Of a DNA stretch of 64,000 bases, positions 57,419 to 64,000 are shown piece by piece (the first letter of the stretch is position 1; each line of letters begins with the position of its first letter). The translations under genes and the position numbers were made by a program. Origin of the DNA: Campylobacter mucosalis (lineage in GTDB: Bacteria; Campylobacterota; Campylobacteria; Campylobacterales; Campylobacteraceae); the NCBI RefSeq assembly GCF_013372205.1, contig NZ_CP053831.1, positions 372,001 to 436,000 of the forward strand, in the 5' to 3' direction. The notes under the pieces are model-generated. The model saw only the letters and a list, made by a program, of their open reading frames with translations. It was not told the DNA's origin and did no database searches.

Positions 57419-57983
57419 CTTTTAGCATATGCCCCATTTGCTCTTTTTTAACCCTTAAATACTCTTTGTTAAACTCATTGGCTTTTACTTCAATTGGCAC
57501 ACGAGATACGACTTCTACGCATTTTAAGCCCATTAGTTTTTCTGGATTATTTGTTAAAAGATTGATTTTTTTAATGCCAAAATGGCTTAAAATTTCATCA
57601 ACAATCTCATACGTTCGCTCATCAGCCTTAAAGCCAAGCTGATGATTTGCCTCAATCGTATCAAAGCCCTGATCTTGAAGGCTATAAGCGTTGATTTTGT
57701 TTAAAAGTCCGATATTTCGCCCCTCTTGACGAAGATAAATAACCATACCGCCGTGATTTTCAATGTACTTTAAGCTCGCTTCAAGCTGATCTCTGCAATC
57801 ACATTTTAAGCTACCTATTGCGTCGCCAGTTAGGCACTCTGAGTGGATTCGCACATTTACAACTTCGCCAAATGGCTCTTTATAGATTGCCAAATGCTCT
57901 TTTATACCCTCTTTAAATGCTTTTATTTTATATTTGCCAAAACGCGAAGGCAATTTTGCCTCGTTTGAAATTTCAATATTCAT
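57411..57983 (-). CDS. ribA: GTP cyclohydrolase II
   Basis: First step of riboflavin synthesis from GTP. The 190-aa stand-alone protein lacks the RibB domain. Zinc ligands lie in [21 protein letters not shown] (three cysteines, about residues 49-62). The catalytic region [11 protein letters not shown] is near residue 80. It is divergent from hemB, with a 69-nt gap holding the promoters. Confidence 0.96.
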   Translation of the reverse strand: MNIEISNEAKLPSRFGKYKIKAFKEGIKEHLAIYKEPFGEVVNVRIHSECLTGDAIGSLKCDCRDQLEASLKYIENHGGMVIYLRQEGRNIGLLNKINAYSLQDQGFDTIEANHQLGFKADERTYEIVDEILSHFGIKKINLLTNNPEKLMGLKCVEVVSRVPIEVKANEFNKEYLRVKKEQMGHMLKDE

Positions 57984-58024
57984 CTTAAATTTACTCCAAC
58001 TATGCTACACTAACTCAAAAATTG

Positions 58025-58030
58025 TATATT
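58025..58030 (+). promoter_or_regulatory. -10 element of hemB
   Basis: TATATT at 58025-58030 lies 22 nt upstream of the hemB ATG. It may drive the whole run to hemN, since no later gap exceeds about 10 nt. Confidence 0.4.
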
Positions 58031-58052
58031 CTAGCAGATTAAAGGCAAAATT

Positions 58053-59030
58053 ATGTTTAAACGATTTAGACGACTTAGAACTAGCGAAAATTTAAGAGCG
58101 ATGGTAAGAGAAACTACGCTTAGCGTTGATGATTTTATCTATCCGCTTTTTGTGGTTGAGGGGACTGGCGTTAGGCGTGAGATTGCTTCAATGCCGGGCG
58201 TTTTTCAGCTTAGCGTTGATGAAATTTTAAAAGAGTGCGAAGAGATTATAAATCTAGGCATAAAATCAATCATCTTATTTGGAATTCCAAGTATCAAAGA
58301 TAGTATCGGCTCTGACGCCCTAAGCGATGATGGCATAATCGCAACGGCGTTAAGAGCGATAAAGGCAAATTATCCAAGCCTTTTTGTAGTAACTGACCTT
58401 TGCTTTTGCGAATACACCGACCACGGACACTGCGGGATACTTGATCACGTTCATGAAACCGTTGATAACGACGCCACGCTTGAAATTTCAGCCAAACAAG
58501 CCATAATTCACGCCAAAAATGGTGCCGATATGATAGCACCAAGCGGTATGATGGACGGCATAATCGCCACTTTACGAAACGCACTTGATGAAAATGGCTA
58601 TGAAAATTTACCGATAATGGCGTATTCAACCAAATTTGCATCCGCTTACTACGGACCATTTCGCGATGTAGCTGAGTCTGCACCAAGTTTTGGCGATAGA
58701 AAGAGTTATCAAATGGACTTTGCAAACCGCCTTGAAGCGATAAATGAGAGTCTTGAAGATGAGAGGCAGGGTGCTGATATTTTAATGGTAAAACCGGCTC
58801 TTGCCTATCTTGATATAGTGCGTGAGATTAAAAATTTAACACTAACGCCGCTTTGCGTTTATAATGTAAGTGGCGAATACGCTATGCTAAAAGCGGCTGC
58901 AAAAGCTGGTGTGATTGACTATGAGCGTGTGATGATGGAAACGCTTTTAGCATTTAAAAGAGCGGGTGCGTCGCTAATAATCACATATCACGCAAAAGAG
59001 GCAGCTAAGATTTTAAAAGGCATAAAATGA
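58053..59030 (+). CDS. hemB: Delta-aminolevulinic acid dehydratase
   Basis: Condenses two aminolevulinate molecules to porphobilinogen. The 325-aa protein has the zinc-type metal site [14 protein letters not shown] (three cysteines near residue 120) and two active-site lysines: in [15 protein letters not shown] and in [16 protein letters not shown]. It is first in a tightly packed run containing two toxin-antitoxin-like pairs, argF, a UPF0763 gene and hemN. The first downstream gene overlaps by 4 nt. Confidence 0.97.
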   Translation: MFKRFRRLRTSENLRAMVRETTLSVDDFIYPLFVVEGTGVRREIASMPGVFQLSVDEILKECEEIINLGIKSIILFGIPSIKDSIGSDALSDDGIIATALRAIKANYPSLFVVTDLCFCEYTDHGHCGILDHVHETVDNDATLEISAKQAIIHAKNGADMIAPSGMMDGIIATLRNALDENGYENLPIMAYSTKFASAYYGPFRDVAESAPSFGDRKSYQMDFANRLEAINESLEDERQGADILMVKPALAYLDIVREIKNLTLTPLCVYNVSGEYAMLKAAAKAGVIDYERVMMETLLAFKRAGASLIITYHAKEAAKILKGIK

Positions 59031-59224
59031 GTAAAATCGCACTTGAAATTAAAAGCAATCAAATGGAGGCGGTTTTAGAGGCTGTAATGGAGTTAGCTAA
59101 AAAGATGAAATTTGAAGCGAAAATTTTATCAAACGGCGATGAAATGGAACTTTGTAATGATATTCTTGCAAAGCTAGACAAGCCAAAAATCAGAGCGGTT
59201 TTTAAAAGGCTAAAAGATAAATGA
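59027..59224 (+). CDS. Putative antitoxin of the Doc-type pair
   Basis: A 65-aa protein with no firm family match. It is rich in Lys and Glu and mostly helical after a short strand ([21 protein letters not shown]). It is called an antitoxin from size and from the 4-nt overlap with a canonical Doc gene. Its N-terminal pattern resembles that of the 78-aa putative antitoxin at 60556 (strand, then an EVLEILKAV-like helix), hinting at a common origin. It overlaps hemB by 4 nt. Confidence 0.6.
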   Translation: MSKIALEIKSNQMEAVLEAVMELAKKMKFEAKILSNGDEMELCNDILAKLDKPKIRAVFKRLKDK

Positions 59225-59616
59225 GATATATAACGCTAAATCAGGCTGTTTTTATTCACGATAAGATGATTGAAAAAATAGGCGGAAGTAGCGGACACAA
59301 TGAAACGATGATAGGTTATCTCTCATCGGCGTTAGATAGTATAAAAAACGATTTGTATTACCCAAATTTGGAAGATAAAATAGCACATTTAGTGCATTCT
59401 TGCGTTAAATTTCATCCTTTTAACGACGGCAATAAAAGGACGGCGATACTTCTAGCGGATATGTTTTTATCGGCAAATGATATAACGCTTGATGATGAGA
59501 AATTTTATGAGGCGATGGAGGATGTGGTGGTAAAAGTAGCCACTAATGAGCTAACAAAAGAGAATTTAAAAGAAATTTTGGGCAAATTTATAAAAGAGTA
59601 TGCTTTAAATAATTAA
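59221..59616 (+). CDS. doc: Death-on-curing (Doc/Fic-fold) toxin
   Basis: A 131-aa Fic-fold protein of the Doc group. The catalytic motif [11 protein letters not shown] (about residues 63-73) has the His, Asp and Asn-Lys-Arg expected. P1 Doc phosphorylates EF-Tu and arrests translation; the same activity is inferred here. The N-terminal [19 protein letters not shown] is also typical. The putative antitoxin precedes it by overlap. It sits between hemB and argF, which I recall as neighbours in C. jejuni without it. Confidence 0.88.
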   Translation: MRYITLNQAVFIHDKMIEKIGGSSGHNETMIGYLSSALDSIKNDLYYPNLEDKIAHLVHSCVKFHPFNDGNKRTAILLADMFLSANDITLDDEKFYEAMEDVVVKVATNELTKENLKEILGKFIKEYALNN

Positions 59617-59626
59617 AAGGTGTAAA

Positions 59627-60559
59627 ATGCGACATTTTTTGACGTTAAATGACTTTAGCAAAGATGAGATAATTGAGATTATAAATTTAGCTTTGCAGAT
59701 AAAAAAAGAGGCAAAGGCTAGAAATTTCAAACCATATCTAAAAGATCAAAAACTAGCGATGATTTTTGAGAAAAGCTCAACCAGAACGCGCGTGAGTTTT
59801 GATGTGGGTATGAACGAGCTTGGTGGGCACGCTCTGTTTTTAAGCTCAAACGACATACAAATCGGACGCGGAGAGCCGATAAAGGACACCGCTAGGGTTT
59901 TAAGCAGAATGTGCGATATGATAATGGCTCGTGTAAATAGCCACGAAACGCTAACTGAACTAGTCAAATTTTCATCAGTGCCAGTGATAAATGGGCTAAG
60001 TGATAAATTTCATCCTATGCAACTTTTGGCTGATTTTATGACGATGCTAGAATGTGGCTGGGAGATAGTAAATATGCGTGTGGCCTATGTCGGAGATGGC
60101 AATAATATAACGCACTCTTGGCTTATGTTAGCCTCCAAACTTGGCTTTGAACTGCGAGTAGTAACGCCAAAAGGCTACGAGCCAGACGCGCAAATCGTCG
60201 CACAAGCTTTGCAAAACGCTAAAATCTCAGGTGCTAAAATCATCATCACAAATGACATAAAAGAGGCTGTAAATAACGCAACTATCGTAACGACTGACAC
60301 TTGGGTGTCAATGGGACAAGAGAGCGAAAAAGAGAAGCGGATAAAGGATTTTGCTGGATTTTGCGTAGATGAAAATTTGATGAAACTAGCACACCCTAAA
60401 GCGACATTTTTGCACTGCTTGCCAGCTTACCGCGGATATGAAGTGAGTGAAGCGGTATTTGAAGCACACGCAGATGAAATTTTTAGCGAAGCCGAAAACC
60501 GCCTGCACGCACAAAAAGCGGTAATGGTTTGGCTTGATAGGAAAAGGACGCGCACGTGA
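59627..60559 (+). CDS. argF: Ornithine carbamoyltransferase
   Basis: Makes citrulline from ornithine and carbamoyl phosphate in arginine synthesis. The 310-aa enzyme has the carbamoyl-phosphate loop SSTRTRVSF (about 50-58), [11 protein letters not shown] near residue 129, and the catalytic FLHCLPA near residue 262. The ribosome-binding site AAAAGG follows the Doc stop by only a few bases. The next putative antitoxin gene overlaps its stop by 4 nt. Confidence 0.96.
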   Translation: MRHFLTLNDFSKDEIIEIINLALQIKKEAKARNFKPYLKDQKLAMIFEKSSTRTRVSFDVGMNELGGHALFLSSNDIQIGRGEPIKDTARVLSRMCDMIMARVNSHETLTELVKFSSVPVINGLSDKFHPMQLLADFMTMLECGWEIVNMRVAYVGDGNNITHSWLMLASKLGFELRVVTPKGYEPDAQIVAQALQNAKISGAKIIITNDIKEAVNNATIVTTDTWVSMGQESEKEKRIKDFAGFCVDENLMKLAHPKATFLHCLPAYRGYEVSEAVFEAHADEIFSEAENRLHAQKAVMVWLDRKRTRT

Positions 60560-60792
60560 GAGAGATAAGCATAAAAACGGACATTAGCGATGAGGTCTTA
60601 GAAATTTTAAAAGCCGTCGTGCTAGTTTCTGACCCAAATGCGGTGTTTAGTTGCAACGAACAAAGCATTAGCGATGATGATGAGCGTGATTTTGCCCAAA
60701 TTTTAAAGCAAAGAGATGAGGGTAAGCTCGATTTTATAGCCTTTGATGATATGCAAAAATACCTAAATAGCGTTATTGAAGGCACTAAGTGA
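60556..60792 (+). CDS. Putative antitoxin of the RelE/ParE pair
   Basis: A 78-aa acidic protein ([19 protein letters not shown] in the centre) without a confident family match. A short N-terminal strand-helix ([20 protein letters not shown]) is followed by a C-terminal part ([14 protein letters not shown]) of the kind antitoxins use to wrap RelE-fold toxins. Its position directly before, and 4-nt overlap with, a RelE/ParE toxin gene is the main evidence. The GTG start at 60556 overlaps the argF stop. Confidence 0.65.
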   Translation: MREISIKTDISDEVLEILKAVVLVSDPNAVFSCNEQSISDDDERDFAQILKQRDEGKLDFIAFDDMQKYLNSVIEGTK

Positions 60793-61070
60793 ATATAAAA
60801 TATTCGTGGAAATTTAGTCGCCAAATGGGCTATATTGTCGGTTTTATCGCACAGGATAGTAAAAATAGAGCCTATGCTTTTAAAGAGCAGATTTTTAAGC
60901 AAATTTCTACTATTGCGTTTATGCCTTATCGTTTTCGCAAGTCGCCATTTTTAGATAACGAAAACATTAGAGAGATGATTTTTAAAGGCTATGTGATAAG
61001 ATTTTTAATCGCAAACGACACAATAGAAATTTTGGCAATTTACAGCAAAAATAGGGATAAAGATGAGTGA
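60789..61070 (+). CDS. RelE/ParE-family toxin
   Basis: A 93-aa RelE/ParE-fold protein with the typical middle and end: [33 protein letters not shown] (residues 44-76), then [12 protein letters not shown]. The pattern is closer to ParE-like proteins annotated as plasmid stabilisation system than to E. coli RelE; whether it targets gyrase or mRNA cannot be told. The GTG start overlaps the antitoxin stop (GTGA). It overlaps the next gene by 8 nt. Confidence 0.8.
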   Translation: MNIKYSWKFSRQMGYIVGFIAQDSKNRAYAFKEQIFKQISTIAFMPYRFRKSPFLDNENIREMIFKGYVIRFLIANDTIEILAIYSKNRDKDE

Positions 61071-61545
61071 AAAAAAAGACGCTTTGGCACAAATAGAGCA
61101 AATCAGTCAAGACTTGGGTATAAAAGATGATGAACGGACGATTTTTGAGATAGTTCCAACGCAAAATCAAAATGAGAAATTTTTAAATCTAAAAAGCGGT
61201 TCGTGGGACGGCGTGGAGCCTTGGTTTGGTATAGATGAAAATAAAAATTTACACACGATGGTATCGATAAAATCGTTATCGGCACTAATAACTGCATATC
61301 GCCAGATACAAAAGGAAAATTTCGATTTAAAACTAGAAAAGGCGATATGGCAAAATATCCCAAGCGATTTTGGCGATGTTTGGGTTGTGGCGATGGATGA
61401 GATTAAAAAAATAGCTCAAAACGAGCCAAAAAAGAGCCTTAATATAGACATCGAAAAACTCGTAAAAGATATAAAAAACAGCCATCCAAATTTGTTTGTA
61501 GATATTAAAGAGATAATGAGAAAAAAAGGAGTTATGAGTGATTGA
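61063..61545 (+). CDS. UPF0763/DUF2603 family protein
   Basis: A 160-aa soluble acidic protein of a family restricted to Campylobacter, Helicobacter and relatives. It has an N-terminal helix ([20 protein letters not shown]), a core with [19 protein letters not shown] near residue 46, and a C-terminal coiled region. The family has no known function. A homologue adjoins hemN in H. pylori, and here too it overlaps hemN by 8 nt, suggesting a conserved link. Confidence 0.82.
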   Translation: MSEKKDALAQIEQISQDLGIKDDERTIFEIVPTQNQNEKFLNLKSGSWDGVEPWFGIDENKNLHTMVSIKSLSALITAYRQIQKENFDLKLEKAIWQNIPSDFGDVWVVAMDEIKKIAQNEPKKSLNIDIEKLVKDIKNSHPNLFVDIKEIMRKKGVMSD

Positions 61546-62899
61546 TTTTGACGCTTACGTGAAGTATTCGCGCCCTGGCCCAAGATATACAAGTTATCCG
61601 ACGGCACTTGAATTTGGCACTGATTTTAGCTACGAAAGCTACATAAACGAGCTAAAAAACCGCGATAAAACTCGCCCACTTTCGCTCTACGTTCATTTGC
61701 CGTTTTGTCGCTCTGCCTGTTATTTTTGTGGCTGTAACGTGATTTATACGAGCAAAGAAGATAAAAAAGAGCGTTATATCGGCTATTTAGAGCGTGAGCT
61801 TGAAATTTTAAGTTCTCATCTTGATACGACTTCGCCAGTTTTACAGCTTCACTTTGGCGGTGGCACTCCGACATTTTATAACGCTGCCCAGCTTGATAGG
61901 ATAATCCGCCTAATTAAAGCAAAATTTGCAAATTTTAGCCCTGAAGCTGAAGTTTCGTGCGAGATTGATCCGAGATTTTTAAACGAAGATCAGATAAAAG
62001 TACTAACCTCTCACGGCTTTAACCGCATAAGCTACGGCGTCCAGGACTTTGATGAAAAAGTCCAAGCTGAAATCCACCGCATACAGCCTTATGAAATCAC
62101 GCAAAATGCGGTAAATTTAGCAAGGCGTTATGGCATAAAATCCATAAATATGGACTTAATCTACGGATTGCCATATCAAACGCTAGAGAGCTTTAAAAAC
62201 ACGCTAAAAATGGCACTCACGCTTGATCCAGATCGATTAGCGATTTTTAACTACGCACACGTGCCGTGGATTAAAAAATCAATGCGAAAATTTGATGAAA
62301 CAACACTACCAAGCCCAAAAACAAAGCTTGAAATTTTAAAATTTACAGCCGAGTTTTTTACCCAAAATGGCTATAAAATGATAGGAATGGATCACTTTGC
62401 AAAGCCAGATGATGAGCTGTTTAAAGCCCTAAATGACGGCACTTTGCACCGAAATTTTCAAGGCTATACTACAAAAGGTGGAGCCGATTTGATAGGTATT
62501 GGCGTTACTAGCATTGGCGAAGGGACTAGACATTACGCTCAAAATCACAAGGATTTAGACGAATATGAAAAGGCTATCGATAGCGGAATTTTGCCGTATT
62601 CTAAGGGAATTTTACTAAATGATGAAGATCTGCTTAGAAAGAATATTATTATGAGCTTAATGGCGAATTTTAAACTTGATATTAAAGATATTGAACAAAA
62701 ATTTGGCATTAGTTTTAAGCAACATTTTAAAGATTCATTGGAAGACATTAAAGTTTTAAGCGATTTTGTCGATATATCGGACGATAGGATTTTAGTAAAT
62801 GAAACTGGTACTATGCTCATAAGGAATATTGCTATGTGCTTTGATGAATATATGGCGAAATTTAAAGACAGCAAGAACAGCTTTTCTAAAACTATTTAA
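61538..62899 (+). CDS. hemN: Oxygen-independent coproporphyrinogen III oxidase
   Basis: Radical SAM enzyme converting coproporphyrinogen III to protoporphyrinogen IX without oxygen. The 453-aa protein has [15 protein letters not shown] (CxxxCxxC, about residues 53-67), the preceding tyrosine in [19 protein letters not shown] near residue 107, and a C-terminal HemN domain. Length and the N-terminal [14 protein letters not shown] support true HemN rather than the HemW-type paralogue. It ends the hemB...hemN run. Confidence 0.95.
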   Translation: MIDFDAYVKYSRPGPRYTSYPTALEFGTDFSYESYINELKNRDKTRPLSLYVHLPFCRSACYFCGCNVIYTSKEDKKERYIGYLERELEILSSHLDTTSPVLQLHFGGGTPTFYNAAQLDRIIRLIKAKFANFSPEAEVSCEIDPRFLNEDQIKVLTSHGFNRISYGVQDFDEKVQAEIHRIQPYEITQNAVNLARRYGIKSINMDLIYGLPYQTLESFKNTLKMALTLDPDRLAIFNYAHVPWIKKSMRKFDETTLPSPKTKLEILKFTAEFFTQNGYKMIGMDHFAKPDDELFKALNDGTLHRNFQGYTTKGGADLIGIGVTSIGEGTRHYAQNHKDLDEYEKAIDSGILPYSKGILLNDEDLLRKNIIMSLMANFKLDIKDIEQKFGISFKQHFKDSLEDIKVLSDFVDISDDRILVNETGTMLIRNIAMCFDEYMAKFKDSKNSFSKTI

Positions 62900-62948
62900 A
62901 CTATAGCTTAATCAAAAATAAATAAGATAAAATTTATATTTGTTTTTG

Positions 62949-62954
62949 TATAAT
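62949..62954 (+). promoter_or_regulatory. -10 element of the TolC-family gene
   Basis: TATAAT at 62949-62954, preceded by T-rich sequence, lies 38 nt before the ATG at 62993. The ribosome-binding site is AAGAAGGA. Confidence 0.55.
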
Positions 62955-62992
62955 CGTTTGCGTAAAATTAAAGTAAAGAAGGATTTGTTGTT

Positions 62993-64000
62993 ATGAAAAA
63001 GATCCCTGTGAGCACGATGGCTATACTAGCTATGGCTACATTTGCGAATGCTCAAGATGCTTCCTATAGGATATACGTAGGTGCTTTTAGTGATACTAAA
63101 GGTGAGACCTTTATTTCAAAGCTCAGCCAAGAAATAGAAAGTCAAATTGCAGGTAACGAAAACTTTGCAGGAGTAGGCATATATACGACTGCTGACAATA
63201 AAAGAATTCTTTATGTTGATACAAACCCTGTTTCAAAAGAGCAGGCAAAATCCTTGCTATCTGATGTAAAAAGATATTCTAAAAATGATGGTGCCTATAT
63301 GGGCGTTAAAAGGGGCGAAACTACAAGCAAAGCTACTACACAAGCACCTATAGCTTCAGAGCCTGAAGCGCCAATAGCACCGGCTGAGAGTATAGCAGTT
63401 GCTCAGCCTGTCGTAGAGCCAGCACCTGTTGTGCAGCCGGTTTCTACCGATAGTGGAGTTTTAACTATCACTGAAGCTATAAAAACAGCTCTAGCAGAAA
63501 ATCCAACGATAAAAGAGTCTGAGTACAACTATCTTCAAGTTGGCAAAGATCTTCACATAGCTAAAAATGCGTATTATCCGACATTAGACGCGGCTGGTTC
63601 TGTTGGTTATGAAAAAAAGGTATATGATGAGGGTCGCGGCATAGATAAGAAAAAGGGCGACGGCAGAGTTTCTAACGCTAGCTTGACATTAGTTGAAAAC
63701 ATCTACAACGGCGGTGCCGATAAGAACAGAATCAACTCACAAAGCGCAAGACTAGACTCAGCAGCATACACTGTGGCTCAAAAGGCTGATAGGCTATCTT
63801 TGGATTTAGTAAATGCATATTTGCAACTTATACACACTAAAAAGATAGTAGATATCGAGTCAGAAAACGTAAAATCACACGAGAGAATTTACACACAAAT
63901 CAAGGATAGAGCGCAGTCAGGCTTTGGAGTAGCTTCAGAAGAGCGCCAAGCTGGTTCTAGATACACACTTGCTCAGTCAAACTTAATAGCAGCCCAAAAT
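62993..64000 (+). CDS. TolC-family outer-membrane channel with N-terminal SPOR-like extension, 3' end outside window
   Basis: An exported protein, open to the window end (336 codons seen). After a signal peptide (MKKIPVSTMAILAMATFANA) comes a domain of about 80 residues (YRIYVGAFSDTKGETFISKL...) resembling SPOR-type peptidoglycan-binding repeats. A Pro/Ala linker (about 115-150) follows. From about residue 158 the TolC family begins (TITEAIKTALAENPTIKES, YYPTLDAAGSVGYEKK, LTLVENIYNGGADKNRINS). The type fits outer-membrane components of type I secretion systems that export large adhesins. The partner genes would lie outside the window. Confidence 0.8.
   Translation, partial: MKKIPVSTMAILAMATFANAQDASYRIYVGAFSDTKGETFISKLSQEIESQIAGNENFAGVGIYTTADNKRILYVDTNPVSKEQAKSLLSDVKRYSKNDGAYMGVKRGETTSKATTQAPIASEPEAPIAPAESIAVAQPVVEPAPVVQPVSTDSGVLTITEAIKTALAENPTIKESEYNYLQVGKDLHIAKNAYYPTLDAAGSVGYEKKVYDEGRGIDKKKGDGRVSNASLTLVENIYNGGADKNRINSQSARLDSAAYTVAQKADRLSLDLVNAYLQLIHTKKIVDIESENVKSHERIYTQIKDRAQSGFGVASEERQAGSRYTLAQSNLIAAQN

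Overview
This window reads as chromosomal DNA of a low-GC epsilonproteobacterium, most likely a Campylobacter species other than C. jejuni. The evidence is gene content and order. Several blocks match C. jejuni neighbourhoods as I remember them: tupA/tupBC-galU-pgi, lgt-frdCAB with a dynamin-like pair, lepA...mapA-comF-gyrA-flgP-flgQ-flgR-asd, hemE with a radical SAM gene, uvrC...guaA, and hemB-argF-hemN beside ribA-rsmG. A NhaD antiporter, a YwnA/YwnB-like pair and several insertions distinguish it. The species cannot be named from the sequence alone. I saw no rRNA, tRNA, CRISPR array or insertion sequence.

Layout. 1-1578: 3' part of a chemoreceptor. 1601-6223: pgi and galU behind the tungstate transporter genes tupBC, with tupA divergent across a palindromic bidirectional promoter. 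6319-10574: YigZ, a YbaK-type deacylase, a DUF1104 protein with a two-component system, and lgt. 10660-14082: fumarate reductase frdCAB. 14127-19511: a leaderless TupA-like protein, YceI and a dynamin-like GTPase pair. 19597-22761: an iron-linked block (fldA, a DUF2325 pair, exbB-exbD-tonB) with Fur-like boxes. 22841-25415: an Rrf2 regulator, an NAD(P)-binding protein and a cupin, with a CDF metal exporter reading away. 25425-26155: a decayed six-TM transporter gene.

26218-34230: lepA is followed, with no gap, by a seven-gene cassette: DUF4910 peptidase, adenylating enzyme, GNAT, formyltransferase, acyl carrier protein, AAC(3)-like acyltransferase and KAS III. Three of these genes carry an in-frame G9 tract. 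It looks like a phase-variable carrier-protein pathway that builds and transfers an acyl or aminoacyl group, perhaps onto a surface sugar. It is the best candidate here for an undescribed system.

34287-42037: tautomerase, lipoproteins, comF, gyrA and the flagellar genes flgP, flgQ and flgR, then asd. 42031-51254 (minus strand): pyridoxamine kinase, radical SAM, hemE, YqhA, an unusual pair of signalling genes (a pseudokinase with receiver domains ending in a (GA)15 tract, and a PAS/degenerate-HPt-like protein), uvrC and a small unknown. 51225-54340: a 49-residue lipoprotein, nhaD and guaA. 54347-57983 (minus strand): dnaJ, htpX, two small genes (one frameshifted), rsmG and ribA. 58053-62899: hemB, argF, a UPF0763 gene and hemN in one tightly overlapping run that contains two toxin-antitoxin-like pairs. 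62993-64000: 5' part of a TolC-family gene.

Functionally the window combines anaerobic respiration (frd), metal and iron handling (tup, exb/tonB, CDF, Fur-like sites), haem synthesis (hemB, hemE, hemN), motility and chemotaxis, and simple-sequence-repeat switching typical of Campylobacter.
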